From Tomitella biformata AHU 1821 (GTDB taxonomy: Bacteria > Actinomycetota > Actinomycetes > Mycobacteriales > Mycobacteriaceae): a stretch of 64,000 bases of DNA. Under the pieces are notes generated by a model. It ran no database searches and was not told where the DNA came from. It worked only from the letters and a program-made list of their open reading frames with translations. Below are positions 26,820 through 36,457 of this stretch, one piece after another (position 1 is the first letter of the stretch; each line of letters begins with the position of its first letter). Both the position numbers and the translations under genes were made by a program. The DNA lies in contig NZ_BAVQ01000006.1 of the NCBI RefSeq assembly GCF_000524475.1, forward strand, positions 101,655-165,654, in the 5' to 3' direction.

Positions 26820-28151
26820 TCACGGTCGCGGATTCTCGCGGCCCACCTCGGGCTCGGCCAGGACAACGGCCTTGCGCAGCGGTTGGTGGTGGCGCACCGG
26901 AGCCAACTCGGGGGCGTCGCTGGGCAATTGCGCGGCCCAGCGGCCGTAGGCGCGCGAGAGCGGGCCGGCCGTGAGCCCATGCGCGACGATGGACAGCAGC
27001 GCCGTGATGGTCGCGACCTGGATGAGGTGGTCGGTGATGGGGTCGGGGCCGATGTCCTGCAGTGCGAGGATCGCGAAGATCACCGTCGCCAGTCCGCGCG
27101 GGCCGAACCAGCCCAGGTAGGCGATGGTGGGCGCGCGGAACCCGGAACGCGCCAGCACCAGTGCGACGGGACCCATCCGCAGCACTGTCAGGGCCAGCCC
27201 GGCCAGAATCCAGGTGCCCACACCGGCCTCGGTGACGGCCGGAATGACCATCGCCGCGCCGAACACCAGCCACACGATGAAGGAGGTGAGCGTCCCCGCG
27301 GTCTCGGCGAAGTCGATGTCCTCGTGCAGCAAGTCCCGGCTGGCGGTGCCGAAGACTAGGCCCCCGAGGAATACGGAGACGTAGCCGTTGGCGTCGATCC
27401 CGATGGCGACTGTGTAGGCAAGGACCGCCAGCAACGCGATCGCCACCTGCTGCGAGGTGTGCGTCGTCCAGCCGCGAGCGCGGCACAGGCGCAGGACGAG
27501 CCCGCCCAGGCCGCCGACCACTACCGCCACCAGCACGGCGCCGAAGACCTCCCAGGCCGCGGTGGCGATCCAGCCGGTGGCGCTGAGCTCGCCGGCGTCC
27601 ACGGCCACCATGATGATGAGCAGCGTCAGCACCGGCGAGGAGCCGCCGTCGTAGAGGCCGCCCTCGACGCCGAGGATCCGGCGCACGCGCGAGGGCACCC
27701 GCTCGTCGGTGACGGCCGTGCCCGCGAGGGTCGTGTCGGTGGGGCACAGCAGCAGCGCGGTGAGCAGTGCGGCCTGCCAGCCGTATTGCGGGAACAGCAG
27801 CATCGTGACGCCGAGCCCGGCGAGCAGGGTCAGCGGGAACGCGAGCGTCAACATCTTGGCGACGGGCCGGTGGTCGCCCTCGACCTCGCGCAAGCTCAGC
27901 TTCGACGCGTCGGAGAACATCAGCATCGCCAGGCTGAACTCCGCGATGCCCATGAACCAGTGGTCCGTCGGCGCGATGCCCAACTCGCCGTCCCCGAACC
28001 AGCCGCTGCCGAGCACGACCCCCGCGGCGACGAACGCCATGGGTGCGGTGATGTTCCACGATTGCAGCCGCCGCGCGATCAGCGCGTAGCCGAGGGTGAC
28101 CGCGGCGAGGCTGATCGGGATGGCGGTCTGGATCACCGCGTGGGTGTTGCT
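26820..28151 (-). CDS. Cation:proton antiporter (CPA family)
   Basis: Membrane protein of 443 residues from GTG 28151, with about 12 hydrophobic segments. Hallmarks are the LLCPTDTTLAGTAV segment, which resembles the ion-binding TD motif of NhaP/CPA1-type antiporters, and EGGLYDGGSSPVL. It exchanges Na+ or K+ for H+. An upstream in-frame start at 28193 adds 14 non-hydrophobic residues and is less likely. Transcribed in the same direction as leuA but upstream of its leader, so the leuA leader may also receive read-through. Confidence 0.9.
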   Translation of the reverse strand, partial: SNTHAVIQTAIPISLAAVTLGYALIARRLQSWNITAPMAFVAAGVVLGSGWFGDGELGIAPTDHWFMGIAEFSLAMLMFSDASKLSLREVEGDHRPVAKMLTLAFPLTLLAGLGVTMLLFPQYGWQAALLTALLLCPTDTTLAGTAVTDERVPSRVRRILGVEGGLYDGGSSPVLTLLIIMVAVDAGELSATGWIATAAWEVFGAVLVAVVVGGLGGLVLRLCRARGWTTHTSQQVAIALLAVLAYTVAIGIDANGYVSVFLGGLVFGTASRDLLHEDIDFAETAGTLTSFIVWLVFGAAMVIPAVTEAGVGTWILAGLALTVLRMGPVALVLARSGFRAPTIAYLGWFGPRGLATVIFAILALQDIGPDPITDHLIQVATITALLSIVAHGLTAGPLSRAYGRWAAQLPSDAPELAPVRHHQPLRKAVVLAEPEVGRENPRP

Positions 28152-28280
28152 CACAGCTCGAACCCTAGGCAATGAGGGCCGAGCCGGTCGCAAATCGGAG
28201 CCTCCCGCACGGGCCTCGCGCGTCCCCGACTCTGCCCATACCGCCGCGGCCAGTACGGGCGGGGTATCGAGTCCACGATG

Positions 28281-31200
28281 TCAGCGCCCCGTCCACTCCG
28301 GCGCGCGCCGCTCATTGAACGCCCGCACCCCCTCGGCGGCGTCGTCGGAATACGAGGCGGCCGACGCGATCTCACCCTGCCGCTCGAATGCCTCGCCCGG
28401 CGTCCAGTCCGCATGCGAGTCCACGATCTCCTTGCTTAGCGCGATCGAGAGCGGGGCGTTGCCGGCGATCTGCAGCGCCAGCTCCCGGGCCGCGTCTAGG
28501 GTCTGGCCGGGCGGGGCGACGCGGTTGATCAGGCCGAGCGCGTGCAGCCGGGACGCGGACATCGGTTCGCCGGTGTACGCGAGCTCGAGCGCGACGGCGC
28601 GGGGCAGTCGTTGGGCGAGGCGCAGCACGCCGCCCGCCGCCGCGACGAGGCCGCGTTTGGCTTCGGGGAGGCCGAACGACGCGTCTTCGGCGGCGACGAT
28701 CAGGTCGCAGGCCAGCGCTAACTCACAGCCGCCGGCCAGGGCGTAGCCGTCCACGGCGGCGATGATCGGCTTGGCGGGCGGACGTGCGGTGAGGCCCAGT
28801 AGGCCCCGGCCGGCGGTCAGCGGGAACTGCCCGGCTGCCGCGGCCTTGAGGTCCATGCCCGTGCAGAAGTCGCCGCCCGCGCCGCGCAGGATCGCGACCC
28901 GGCCCTGGGGGTCCGCCTCGAAACTGTCGATGGCCTTCTCGATGGCCAGGGCCAGCGCCAGGTCGACGGCATTACGGACCTCGGGCCGGTTCAGCGTGAT
29001 CACGCACAGCGGGCCGTCCCACTCGACGGTCAGCGGCTCCTGCCCGGCCGGGGTGGCGTCGACGAGCGCGCGGGCGGCGGCTGAGCTTCCGGCGGGGCCG
29101 ATGCGCATGCTCTCGCCCAACGTGATTGGGGCCCCGAGCAGGTCCTCGTCGACCCCTCGTCGGACCAGCTCCGGGTCGGTGGTGCGGGCCAGCGCCCGCG
29201 CGCCGTCGGCGGTGAGCGCGCTGACGATCAGCGCGTCCGGGGTCCCCGCGGCGTCATAGGCCACGGTGAACGACTCGATGGTCGCGTCCCCGGAGTAGCC
29301 GGCGAGGGCCTGGCGCGGGCGCGGCCGGTTCATCCGCAGGCCCGCATCGATCTGCTGGAAGCGGCGCCGTGGCGGCGTAGTGGAGTAGACGCCGATCGCG
29401 TGTTTGGTCGCGTACCAGCCCAAGGCGGTCGCCAGCCCGTAGCTGCCGGGATCGCGGCGCAGCGACTCGACGAGCGCGGCGACGCCGTGGGTGGAGTAGT
29501 TGTTCAGGGGCGCCCCGGCGAAGGTGAGGCCGCCGGTCTGGGTGAGCTGCCGGTCCAGACTTAGCCCGAGCTCCGCCGCCGCGGCCTGCACTGCGAAGGG
29601 GAAACAGGAGTAGAGGTCCACGTGGGACACCTGACCGATCCCAATCCCGGTGTGCGCCAGCGCCGCCCGTCCGGCCGCGCCGATGGCGGGGGCGGACGCC
29701 AGGTCGCTGCGCTCGGAGACGAACCATTCCTCGTCCGCGTGTGCCCCGGCGTGCACGAACACCCACTGCTCCGGCGGGACGCCCGCCGCCTGCGCGGCCG
29801 CGGCGCTGCACAGGACCAGCCCCGCGCCCAGATCCACGGTGAGGTTCGCCGTCATCAGCTTCGGGTACGGGCTCGAGAGCGGGCGGTTGTTGGCCGTCGG
29901 CGTCGCGATCTCCTCGGCGGAGAAGTGCCGCGGCAGCCACGCGTGCGGATTGCCCCGAGCCACCTCGGAGAAGCGCGACCACAGCGCCGAGATCGACGCG
30001 GTGTGCGCGGCGACGGTGGCGCCTAGCTTGCCGCGCAGCGCCGTCTCCATCAGCGCATACATATAGACGGGGGCCAGCAGTCCGACGGCGTCCTCGGCCG
30101 CGTTGTTGCCCTGCCTCTCGCTCCCGATCACCCGCGCCTGCTCGCCGCCGGCCCGCTCCCAGTCGAACGGCACAGAGGTGCGCTGCGCGTGGGAGGTCGA
30201 CGCGAAGGACTCCGCCCCGGCAACAATCGCGACGTCGACCAGGCCATCGCTGATGGCCTGTGCCGCATCGCTGATCAGCCGCTGCGGGCCATCGCCCCCG
30301 AGCGGCGCGGACTGCACCAGCGCTGCCGCGTCGATGCCGAGTTCGTCGGCGAGGATGCCCGCCTGTCGGCCGCCGTACACCCAGGAGGTGCTCGGCACGG
30401 CGGCCACGGAGACCCTTTGATTGAGCAGGCTCGCATCAGATTCACTGTTGGACAAGGCTTCTCGAATAGAGCGGACGGCCAGAGCGATGGGATCAGCCAG
30501 CGGATCGCCGTCGGCCGGACGGTTGACGACCTGCCCGACGCCGACGATCACCGGCGCCCACGCGTCGACCACGGTCCCCGACGGCGCGTGTGGGATAGGG
30601 TCCGGGCGAGGTCCCGCAGGCTTGGGCCTGGTTGTCGCGGTGGGGATTTCGGCGGCGACGGAGGATGCGCCCTCGACCACGCCGACTAGACGCTCCACCG
30701 ACTCGGCGGTCGAGGTCTGCAACGTGCCGGTGACCATCGACGCCATCGGGCCCTTGAGCGCGTCGCTGAGGAAGCCGCCGCTGACGGAGACCTCGGAGCC
30801 CCCGGAGTCTTCGGCGGACACTGCGATCCATAGACCGACGACCACGCCCATCGGCCCCGTCCCCTCGAGTGCGAACGAACTGTGGCCGCCGTGTGGGGAG
30901 ACGCTGTAATGCGTGACGGTCCAGTCGATCCGGGCTGGGGTGCCCATGATTCGGACAGCCTCGGTGAAGGTGTCGCCGACGGTGAGTCCGGTGCTGGGTG
31001 GGGCTCCGTGCGGCCAGTCGGTGTGCATCGCGAACCAGTCGCTGTAGCGGGCGAAGTCCAGCGCCACGCGCAGCACGTCGGCGGGGTTGGCGCTGGTGTG
31101 GGCGGCGGTGCCGAAGCGGTGCTCGAACTCGCGGGAGAACTCCACTGCGGCGGGCGGGGCGTAGGTGGACCGGGAGAACAGGGAGCCTGCCACGGCCCGG

Positions 31201-31283
31201 CCGAGGTCCAGGATCATGCCGGGGTTGTCCGCGATGGCGCGCCCGGAGGCGACGGCCTGCTTGAGCGTCTTGGTCAGGTCCAT
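28281..31283 (-). CDS. Three-domain fusion: SRPBCC - thiolase-like - enoyl-CoA hydratase/isomerase
   Basis: 1000 residues. About 45-205 is an SRPBCC/START-like lipid pocket; about 243-635 is an SCP2-type thiolase-like domain followed by an OB-like segment to about 735; about 750-1000 is a crotonase. In the thiolase part, DLYSCFPFAV (Cys560) and NNYSTHG are kept, but the usual nucleophilic cysteine loop reads APLGGDGPQ, without Cys. The crotonase has an intact oxyanion loop (GAGGDFCTGMDL) and Glu854/Glu874. Likely a CoA-ester enzyme where the N-terminal pocket handles a lipid or sterol; reaction not assigned. The whole frame is uninterrupted. Confidence 0.88.
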   Translation of the reverse strand: MDLTKTLKQAVASGRAIADNPGMILDLGRAVAGSLFSRSTYAPPAAVEFSREFEHRFGTAAHTSANPADVLRVALDFARYSDWFAMHTDWPHGAPPSTGLTVGDTFTEAVRIMGTPARIDWTVTHYSVSPHGGHSSFALEGTGPMGVVVGLWIAVSAEDSGGSEVSVSGGFLSDALKGPMASMVTGTLQTSTAESVERLVGVVEGASSVAAEIPTATTRPKPAGPRPDPIPHAPSGTVVDAWAPVIVGVGQVVNRPADGDPLADPIALAVRSIREALSNSESDASLLNQRVSVAAVPSTSWVYGGRQAGILADELGIDAAALVQSAPLGGDGPQRLISDAAQAISDGLVDVAIVAGAESFASTSHAQRTSVPFDWERAGGEQARVIGSERQGNNAAEDAVGLLAPVYMYALMETALRGKLGATVAAHTASISALWSRFSEVARGNPHAWLPRHFSAEEIATPTANNRPLSSPYPKLMTANLTVDLGAGLVLCSAAAAQAAGVPPEQWVFVHAGAHADEEWFVSERSDLASAPAIGAAGRAALAHTGIGIGQVSHVDLYSCFPFAVQAAAAELGLSLDRQLTQTGGLTFAGAPLNNYSTHGVAALVESLRRDPGSYGLATALGWYATKHAIGVYSTTPPRRRFQQIDAGLRMNRPRPRQALAGYSGDATIESFTVAYDAAGTPDALIVSALTADGARALARTTDPELVRRGVDEDLLGAPITLGESMRIGPAGSSAAARALVDATPAGQEPLTVEWDGPLCVITLNRPEVRNAVDLALALAIEKAIDSFEADPQGRVAILRGAGGDFCTGMDLKAAAAGQFPLTAGRGLLGLTARPPAKPIIAAVDGYALAGGCELALACDLIVAAEDASFGLPEAKRGLVAAAGGVLRLAQRLPRAVALELAYTGEPMSASRLHALGLINRVAPPGQTLDAARELALQIAGNAPLSIALSKEIVDSHADWTPGEAFERQGEIASAASYSDDAAEGVRAFNERRAPEWTGR

Positions 31284-31382
31284 GGCCCGACCTTACTGCC
31301 AGGTAAGCCGGGCGGGGAATAGTCCGCGGCCGCCGGCCGTTCTGTAATGTAATTGCGGAGTCAACTACTTTTGGGAGCAAGC

Positions 31383-32459
31383 ATGCAGTTCGGGATCTTC
31401 ACCGTCGGCGACGTCACCCGCGACCCCACCACGGGCCGCACGCCCACCGAGGCGGAGCGCATCAAGGCGATGGTCGCCATCGCGAAGAAGGCCGAGGAGG
31501 TGGGCCTGGACGTGTTCGCCAGCGGGGAGCACCACAATCCGCCATTCGTGCCCTCCTCGCCGACGACCATGCTCGGCTACATCGCCGCGCAGACCGAGCG
31601 GATCATCCTGTCCACCGCGACGACGCTGATCACCACCAACGACCCGGTGAAGATCGCCGAGGACTTCGCGATGCTCCAACACCTGGCGGACGGCCGCGTC
31701 GATCTGATGCTCGGCCGCGGCAACACCGGGCCGGTCTACCCCTGGTTCGGCAAGGACATCCGCCAGGGCATCCCCCTGGCCATTGAGAACTACGGTCTGC
31801 TGCACAAGCTCTGGACCGAGGACGTCGTCGACTGGCAGGGCAAGTTCCGCACGCCGCTGCAGCGCTTCACCGCCACCCCGCGGCCGCTCGACGGCGTCGC
31901 CCCGTTCGTCTGGCACGGCTCGATCCGCAGCCCCGAGATCGCCGAACAGGCCGCGTACTACGGAGACGGCTTCTTCGCCAACCACATCTTCTGGCCCAAG
32001 GAGCACTTCCAGCGGCTGATCCAGCTCTACCGTCAGCGCTACGAGCACTACGGCCACGGCTCCGCGGACCAGGCGATCGTCGGGCTCGGCGGGCAGGTGT
32101 TCCTGGCGAAGAACTCCCAGGACGCCGTCAAGCAGTTCCGCCCGTACTTCGACAGCGCCCCCGTCTACGGCCACGGACCCTCTCTAGAAGAGTTCACCGA
32201 CCAGACCCCGTTGACCGTCGGCAGCCCCCAGGAGGTCATCGACAAGACGCTGTCCTTCCGCGAGACCTTCGGCGACTACCAGCGCCAGCTCTTCCTCATG
32301 GACCATGCCGGCCTGCCGCTGGACACCGTGCTGGAGCAGCTGGACCTGCTCGGCGAGCACGTGATCCCGGTGCTGCGCAAGGAGTTCGCCGCGCTCAAGC
32401 CCGCGCACGTGCCCGACGGCCCGACGCACGCAGCGCGCGTCGCCAAGGCGCAGGCATGA
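31383..32459 (+). CDS. LLM-class flavin-dependent monooxygenase (luciferase-like)
   Basis: 358 residues; TIM-barrel bacterial-luciferase-like protein. Start MQFGIFTVGD, then SGEHHNPPFVPSSP and LMLGRGNTGPVYPWFG are typical of the CE1758-type group. Uses FMNH2 and oxygen on an organic substrate not identifiable here. GGGAG precedes ATG 31383. The next gene overlaps its stop by ATGA and encodes an FMN reductase, so the two form a two-component monooxygenase. Confidence 0.93.
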   Translation: MQFGIFTVGDVTRDPTTGRTPTEAERIKAMVAIAKKAEEVGLDVFASGEHHNPPFVPSSPTTMLGYIAAQTERIILSTATTLITTNDPVKIAEDFAMLQHLADGRVDLMLGRGNTGPVYPWFGKDIRQGIPLAIENYGLLHKLWTEDVVDWQGKFRTPLQRFTATPRPLDGVAPFVWHGSIRSPEIAEQAAYYGDGFFANHIFWPKEHFQRLIQLYRQRYEHYGHGSADQAIVGLGGQVFLAKNSQDAVKQFRPYFDSAPVYGHGPSLEEFTDQTPLTVGSPQEVIDKTLSFRETFGDYQRQLFLMDHAGLPLDTVLEQLDLLGEHVIPVLRKEFAALKPAHVPDGPTHAARVAKAQA

Positions 32460-33046
32460 CTCGCCGGATCGCCGTCGTCGCGGCGGGACTCGGCCAGCCC
32501 TCGTCCACCCGGCTGCTCGCCGATCAGCTCGCGGCGGCCACCGTCCGCGCGCTGGGGAATTCGGCGGTGCAGGTGGTGGAACTACGCGAGCACGCCCACG
32601 CTCTCGTGGACAACATGCTCACCGGATTTCCCGCTCAGGACCTGGGGCGCGCGATCGACGCCGTCGTCCGCGCGGACGGGCTCATCGTCGTCACACCGAT
32701 CTTCAACGCGTCGTACAGCGGCCTGTTCAAGTCCTTCTTTGACGTGCTCGAGCCCGAATCCCTCGAGGGGAAGCCGGTGCTCATTGGCGCGACGGGCGGC
32801 ACCGCGCGGCACTCCCTGGCCATCGACCACGCGGTGCGGCCCATGTTCTCCTACCTGCGCGCGGCCCCCGTGCCGACCGGGGTCTTCGCGGCGACGGCGG
32901 ACTGGGGCGATGCGGACTCTGGTCTGACCGGCCGGATCGACCGTGCCGCAGGCGAACTCGCGAACGCGATCGCCGGGCGGCAGAACTCGGGGCCGGTCGA
33001 TCCGTTTGAGAACCCCGTCTCGTTCGAGGAACTGCTGGCGCGGTGA
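32456..33046 (+). CDS. NADPH-dependent FMN reductase
   Basis: 196 residues of the flavodoxin-like FMN_red family (CE1759/MsuE-like). GLGQPSSTR at the N-terminus binds the FMN phosphate, and TPIFNASYSGLFKSFFDVLEP is the family signature. Overlaps the monooxygenase gene (ATGA) and presumably supplies it with reduced FMN. Ends 13 bp from the convergent gene at 33060. Confidence 0.93.
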   Translation: MTRRIAVVAAGLGQPSSTRLLADQLAAATVRALGNSAVQVVELREHAHALVDNMLTGFPAQDLGRAIDAVVRADGLIVVTPIFNASYSGLFKSFFDVLEPESLEGKPVLIGATGGTARHSLAIDHAVRPMFSYLRAAPVPTGVFAATADWGDADSGLTGRIDRAAGELANAIAGRQNSGPVDPFENPVSFEELLAR

Positions 33047-33059
33047 GAGCGGTAAGCGG

Positions 33060-33893
33060 TCAGTCCTCCGTGCGGTAGACCTGCGGCCCAGGTGCCGGCC
33101 GGCCCATCAGCCTCCGGAACGCCGACTGGACGAGGTTCTTGTTGAAGGCGAATTGGACGCTGAGCTCGGACTGCGGCGGCTGGGGCTCGACGGGCGGGGC
33201 CACTGATCGAGCAGTCCAGCCCTCGGCCCAGGGCCCGGCCGAGAACGCGGTGGCCGCCACCAGGCCCTGGACGGGGGATCCGCCTTCCGACCGGAACGAC
33301 GTGCGCGTCGAGTACTGGTCAGCGGTGACCTCGACCTGCAGGGAGCCGTCGACCACCGACAGCGCCCAGCTGTCCAGCTCCTCGAGCAGCGCCGCCGAGC
33401 CGTGGTCGCACCCGTCGCATCCGCAGTCTGGAACCGATGCCAACCGCACCGCGGGATCGCCGGCCCCGATTGACACGGTCACGATGTGCTGGTCGCTCGT
33501 CGGCTCATGAATCGTCAGCACCAGCGGTACCGCGCCGCTGGCGGACGGCACGAGGACAGCGTCGCGGCCGCCGCTCTCCATGGGCGGGAGGGCCCAGCGC
33601 ACCCCCGACTCCTCCCGTGCCCAGCCCCGGCCGAGCAGCACCGTTGCCCAGGCCCGCGCCCGCGCCGCCACAAGCTGGAACTTCTCGGGGTTGGGGCAGC
33701 GCTCGTACTCGTCCTCGGTTGGCACCGTGCCGTGCGGATGCGGATCGGGCCAGCCGAGCGAGGGCGGGCTGCTGCGGGCGTCGACCTCCTGGAGCAGTGC
33801 ACAGATCTCGCGGGACAGTAGCTGGGCGTCATGGCCGTGCTCGCGCAGGTCGTCGTTGCGCAGCTCCCACCACGATTTCTCCGGTTCAGTCAC
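33060..33893 (-). CDS. DUF6226-like protein
   Basis: 277 residues, soluble, no signal. The VPDCGCDGCDHGSAALLEELD segment with three cysteines spaced CGCDGCD is the recognisable mark, matching my recollection of the actinobacterial DUF6226 group, which has no known function. Many tryptophans and a Pro-rich end. It is preceded by a 148-bp spacer from the TerD fusion gene on the same strand. Could bind a metal through the cysteine motif (inference). Confidence 0.7.
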   Translation of the reverse strand: MTEPEKSWWELRNDDLREHGHDAQLLSREICALLQEVDARSSPPSLGWPDPHPHGTVPTEDEYERCPNPEKFQLVAARARAWATVLLGRGWAREESGVRWALPPMESGGRDAVLVPSASGAVPLVLTIHEPTSDQHIVTVSIGAGDPAVRLASVPDCGCDGCDHGSAALLEELDSWALSVVDGSLQVEVTADQYSTRTSFRSEGGSPVQGLVAATAFSAGPWAEGWTARSVAPPVEPQPPQSELSVQFAFNKNLVQSAFRRLMGRPAPGPQVYRTED

Positions 33894-34041
33894 AGGGTGG
33901 ACGGTACCTGCAGACGAGCCCGTCAGCCCTCAAAGGCGTGGTTAGCGCGCGGGCTTGAAAGCGGCAGTGACGCACCAACTTTCCGATGTCCCTGCGGCGC
34001 GGCCACGCGCAACTACTTGTGCCGCGTCCCAGGGCAGGCTG

Positions 34042-36084
34042 CTACAGCTCTTCGTCGTCGACCTGCTCATCGCGCTGAAGGTCAGAGGCCTTGGGTGCAG
34101 CGGGAACCCATTCGCGTAGCGGCTGAATCACATCGGCATAGAAGGTCTCCGCCGACTGGGTCACGCTGCCGATGAAACTTGCGGCAGTGCCGGCGCGCTT
34201 GCTTCCGAGGGTGAAGGTTTGCATGAGGACAAATGAGCCGAGTTGGCCGCTCTGTCCATCGATGAGGATGCGAGGCGTCGCACGAACCTCTGCATGAGGC
34301 TTGCAGGTTGACGAGGTGGGTGCGGTGAACAAGGCCTCGATCAATAGATCTGCCGGAGCAATCTTCAGTTGACGCAGCGCCCACGTCACCCGCTTACCGG
34401 CAGTCCCTTCGTCTGGAGCGGTGAGAACTGTGCTGCAGGTGACCTTGTTGGTTCGCATGTCTGCGACAATCTTGAGTTCCCCTGCAGCTTCCGGGATTCG
34501 AAGCTGGGCGCTGAAGGTCCCGTCAGTCTCGAGTTCCACAACGGTGAGTTCCGTGCGGTAGTCGGCGTCGCTTACTGCGCGACGAGGCAGGATGTGCCTG
34601 ACGTTCACCCCTAATTCGGCGGTGAATCGCAAGGCCAGGTTGCGGGCGAGCGTTATCCACGAGTACGCGACCGAAGCGGCCTTCGGGTCACCGGACCGGA
34701 ACGTTCCGGCGCTCACGGAGTCTCGAATTGTCACCCAGTGCCGTCCCATGTCGACGAACTCTGACGCCCCTGACTTCGGGTGTTCGATGTACCTGAGGAA
34801 TTCGTGGAGGATCCACGCCTGAAGCTGATTGTCGATTCCGCCGTGCGAGAGAGCCATTCGAGCTTCGTGGATGACCTCAGCCCAGGATAAATGGCGCAAT
34901 CCGACCTTGGTGAGTTTGCGTTTGTCAACCTCCACCGGCAATTCACCTGCGCCGGCAGGAAGATCATTGGACAAGCTGATCACTACGTCGTACTTGTTCT
35001 TCTTCGCAATGTCGAGGTAATTCTCGAGCTGCTCGCGAGAGTGTTTTCCAGCTCCGGTTTTCACTTCGAGGAGAGCTGTCCAGAGGCGGCTGCCGCGTGC
35101 GACTTTCCACACCGCGTCGGGGATGACCCGGGACTCGCCTTTTGCGTACGGAACTTCGACGTATCCCTCAAATGCGCCAGCGGGCGCGCCGACTCTGGAG
35201 GAGATCGCCCGGGCGAACAGCGGTACGGCCTGCATGGTCGACACCAATGCCGACGTCGTACGACGTTCCTGTTCCTCGCCGGATCCGACTCCGATGACAG
35301 AGAACAGGCGTGCAGGTTGCCAGGCCTCGGACTCTGCGAGCTTGAACTCAGGCAGGTGCGCCTTCTTCGGCACCGCTTTCGCAGTTCGCACCCCAGTTGG
35401 GCGGATACGTTTCGGCGCGCCAGGCGTGGCCAGCGCGGAAGTCGCGGCTGCCGCGGCGGGTTCAGGCGCAACAGGTCCATCGATGGCGGCTACCTCGACG
35501 ATGTGTGAAGCAGTCGGCGCGTGGACTTCTGGCGCTGCCGTGGTGGATTCTTCGCCGCCCACGTCCACACCGAAATCCTCGGCTAAGCCAGCCAGACCAG
35601 ACTCCCAGCCTTGGCCTACCGCTCGTAGTTTCCAGAGCCCGTTTCTGCGGTAGATCTCGCCGAAGGCAAAGGCCGTCTCCATCCTTGCGTCGGCGGTCAC
35701 GTATTCGGCGATGGAGGAGCCTGAGGCGTCGAGTAGGTGGAGGGAGAGCTTGCCGAGGTCACCGAACGATCCGGTGTCGACGCTTCCTGCTAAGACGATG
35801 GTGTCGATCTCTGGGGGCACAGCGGAAAGCTGGATGAGGAGTCGCTCGTGTGGTCCGGATTCCGTCTCGCGTCGTCCGAGATAGCGAACTGAACCGTCGG
35901 TGGATTCTTGCTGGTTGTAGAAGACGAAATCTTGATCGGAGCCAACTTTTTTGTCGGCACCGAGCAGGAGGGCTGATGCGTCGATTCCGAATGCCGAGTC
36001 TTCCCAGGTGATCAGGACGTCGACCTGCTCGATTTCTTCGGGGAGGGTGATGTTCTGGCCCTTGATCAGGTACTGGTCGTGCAT
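34042..36084 (-). CDS. TerD-domain / PD-(D/E)XK nuclease-like fusion protein
   Basis: 680 residues. 1-175 is a TerD domain (SDQDFVFYNQ, PPEIDTIVLAGSVD, IYRRNGLWKLRAVGQGW), usually calcium-binding and tied to tellurite/phage/stress responses. 176-245 is an Ala/Pro linker. About 300-410 has PD-(D/E)XK residues Asp323, Glu340, Lys342 and Gln352. 430-680 is a large unassigned domain. Start 36084 follows AAGGGGA; the frame stays open further up but homology begins here. The gene stands alone and appears less GC-rich than its neighbours, suggesting transfer. Probably a stress- or phage-linked DNA-processing protein (inference). Confidence 0.85.
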   Translation of the reverse strand: MHDQYLIKGQNITLPEEIEQVDVLITWEDSAFGIDASALLLGADKKVGSDQDFVFYNQQESTDGSVRYLGRRETESGPHERLLIQLSAVPPEIDTIVLAGSVDTGSFGDLGKLSLHLLDASGSSIAEYVTADARMETAFAFGEIYRRNGLWKLRAVGQGWESGLAGLAEDFGVDVGGEESTTAAPEVHAPTASHIVEVAAIDGPVAPEPAAAAATSALATPGAPKRIRPTGVRTAKAVPKKAHLPEFKLAESEAWQPARLFSVIGVGSGEEQERRTTSALVSTMQAVPLFARAISSRVGAPAGAFEGYVEVPYAKGESRVIPDAVWKVARGSRLWTALLEVKTGAGKHSREQLENYLDIAKKNKYDVVISLSNDLPAGAGELPVEVDKRKLTKVGLRHLSWAEVIHEARMALSHGGIDNQLQAWILHEFLRYIEHPKSGASEFVDMGRHWVTIRDSVSAGTFRSGDPKAASVAYSWITLARNLALRFTAELGVNVRHILPRRAVSDADYRTELTVVELETDGTFSAQLRIPEAAGELKIVADMRTNKVTCSTVLTAPDEGTAGKRVTWALRQLKIAPADLLIEALFTAPTSSTCKPHAEVRATPRILIDGQSGQLGSFVLMQTFTLGSKRAGTAASFIGSVTQSAETFYADVIQPLREWVPAAPKASDLQRDEQVDDEEL

Positions 36085-36457
36085 GAATCCCCTTAGTGAT
36101 GACGATGTTGTGCCAATCCTAGGACGACTGAAGGTTTTCTCTGTCCGCTTGGCTCGGTGGATCTGGATCACAGCAGCTGTGAGCGGTCCTGATTCCGAGA
36201 TTGATTCTGATTTTCGGAGGGGCAGGGCAGTGATTTCGCGGGGTATTCGAGAAGATGCGGCGCGGTCGATATCTTTGGCCGAACTAGGTTTCGATGCCGT
36301 CACTGTCGAGGTGCTCGATCAACGCGGGTGGACCGCAGACTTCGGAGTCCGGCAACTGGACGGTACCTAAGTATGGAGATCGGCGAGGGCCCGCTCCACC
36401 CCGGGCCACCCGACCCTGCCGCTCCACCGGCCGTGAACTGCGCTACCGTCACGAGGC
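36085..36457. other. Gap upstream of the TerD fusion
   Basis: 373 bp with no supported gene. Open frames exist on both strands, but none has a ribosome site or recognisable sequence. It has relatively low GC and should contain the promoters of the divergent genes. A remnant of an older gene cannot be excluded. Confidence 0.4.

Noticed and set aside
36085..36303. Upstream extension of the TerD gene to 36303
   Set aside because: The frame is open, but AAGGGGA before ATG 36084 and the TerD N-terminus start there.
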